A stretch of DNA of 24,260 bases from CAYJFG01 sp964369405. Its GTDB lineage: Bacteria; Bacillota; Clostridia; Oscillospirales; Acutalibacteraceae. Positions within the stretch are counted from its first letter, which is position 1. Each line of letters opens with the position of its first letter. The DNA lies in contig CAYJGB010000029.1 of assembly GCA_964369405.1 (NCBI GenBank), forward strand, positions 1-24,260, written 5' to 3'. The notes below the pieces were generated by a model. The model was given only the letters and a program-made list of their open reading frames with translations. It ran no database searches and had not been told where the DNA came from. Of the stretch, positions 24,152 through 24,260 are shown one piece after another. A program made the translations under genes and the position numbers.

Positions 24152-24179
24152 AAAAACATCACTAATAGTGGTGTTTTTT
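24152..24179 (+). terminator. terminator after the HPr-like gene
   Basis: AAAAACATCACT pairs with AGTGGTGTTTTT (12 pairs, one T-G) around AAT. The 3' arm ends in six T. Confidence 0.85.
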
Positions 24180-24214
24180 GCTATTTGTAATCGATTTTTT
24201 TAATTCGAAACGTG

Positions 24215-24238
24215 ACAACACAAAAGTTTTGTCCACTT
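24215..24238 (+). repeat. dispersed intergenic repeat, copy B
   Basis: ACAACAC followed by AAAAGTTTTG-T-CCACTT. The copy may continue past the right edge. On the opposite strand CTAACG lies 17 bases before AGTGG, as in the copy at 11662-11685. Confidence 0.6.
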
Positions 24239-24260
24239 GTTCAAAATCTCTAATCGTTAG

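Overview
The window is AT-rich, uses strong AGGAGG-type ribosome binding sites and carries only housekeeping and surface genes of Gram-positive type. A leucine T-box, ylxM-ffh-rpsP-khpA order, sortase-anchored pilins and a class III (oxygen-sensitive) ribonucleotide reductase together point to an anaerobic low-GC Firmicute, most likely class Clostridia. No rRNA, tRNA, phage, transposase or CRISPR array was seen.

Layout. 1-783 (minus): open end of a collagen-like surface protein with a cysteine-rich head and perfect 162-bp tandem repeats. 961-6135 (minus): two-gene pilus operon with a large tip/adhesin-type subunit followed by a major pilin, both LPXTG-anchored; no sortase gene lies in the window. 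6214-7085: long AT-rich gap with the pilus promoter, a LexA-box-like site and a leucine T-box leader. 7086-8789: leuA. 8790-9264: terminator, MITE-like element and a dispersed repeat. 9265-11578: ylxM-ffh-rpsP-khpA, closed by a terminator where rimM-trmD-rplS would usually follow. 11766-16061 (minus): nrdD, nrdG and a DUF1015 gene, with NrdR boxes and DnaA-box-like repeats upstream of nrdD. 16524-16991 (minus): YfcE-type phosphodiesterase. 17079-18264: three uncharacterised small genes. 18282-22776 (minus): probable five-gene operon coding for an amino-acid ABC transporter (binding protein, permease, ATPase) followed by proB and proA. 22950-23621: orphan MacB/LolD-type ABC ATPase. 23844-24110: strongly expressed small protein that resembles a degenerate HPr.

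How the genes fit together: surface attachment (collagen-like protein and pilus), amino-acid economy (T-box leuA; transporter plus proline synthesis), co-translational secretion (ffh, ylxM) and anaerobic DNA precursor supply (nrdDG). The parts least explained by known biology are the three-gene cluster at 17079-18264, the small HPr-like protein, the modular pilus tip protein and a family of short intergenic repeats seen three times.
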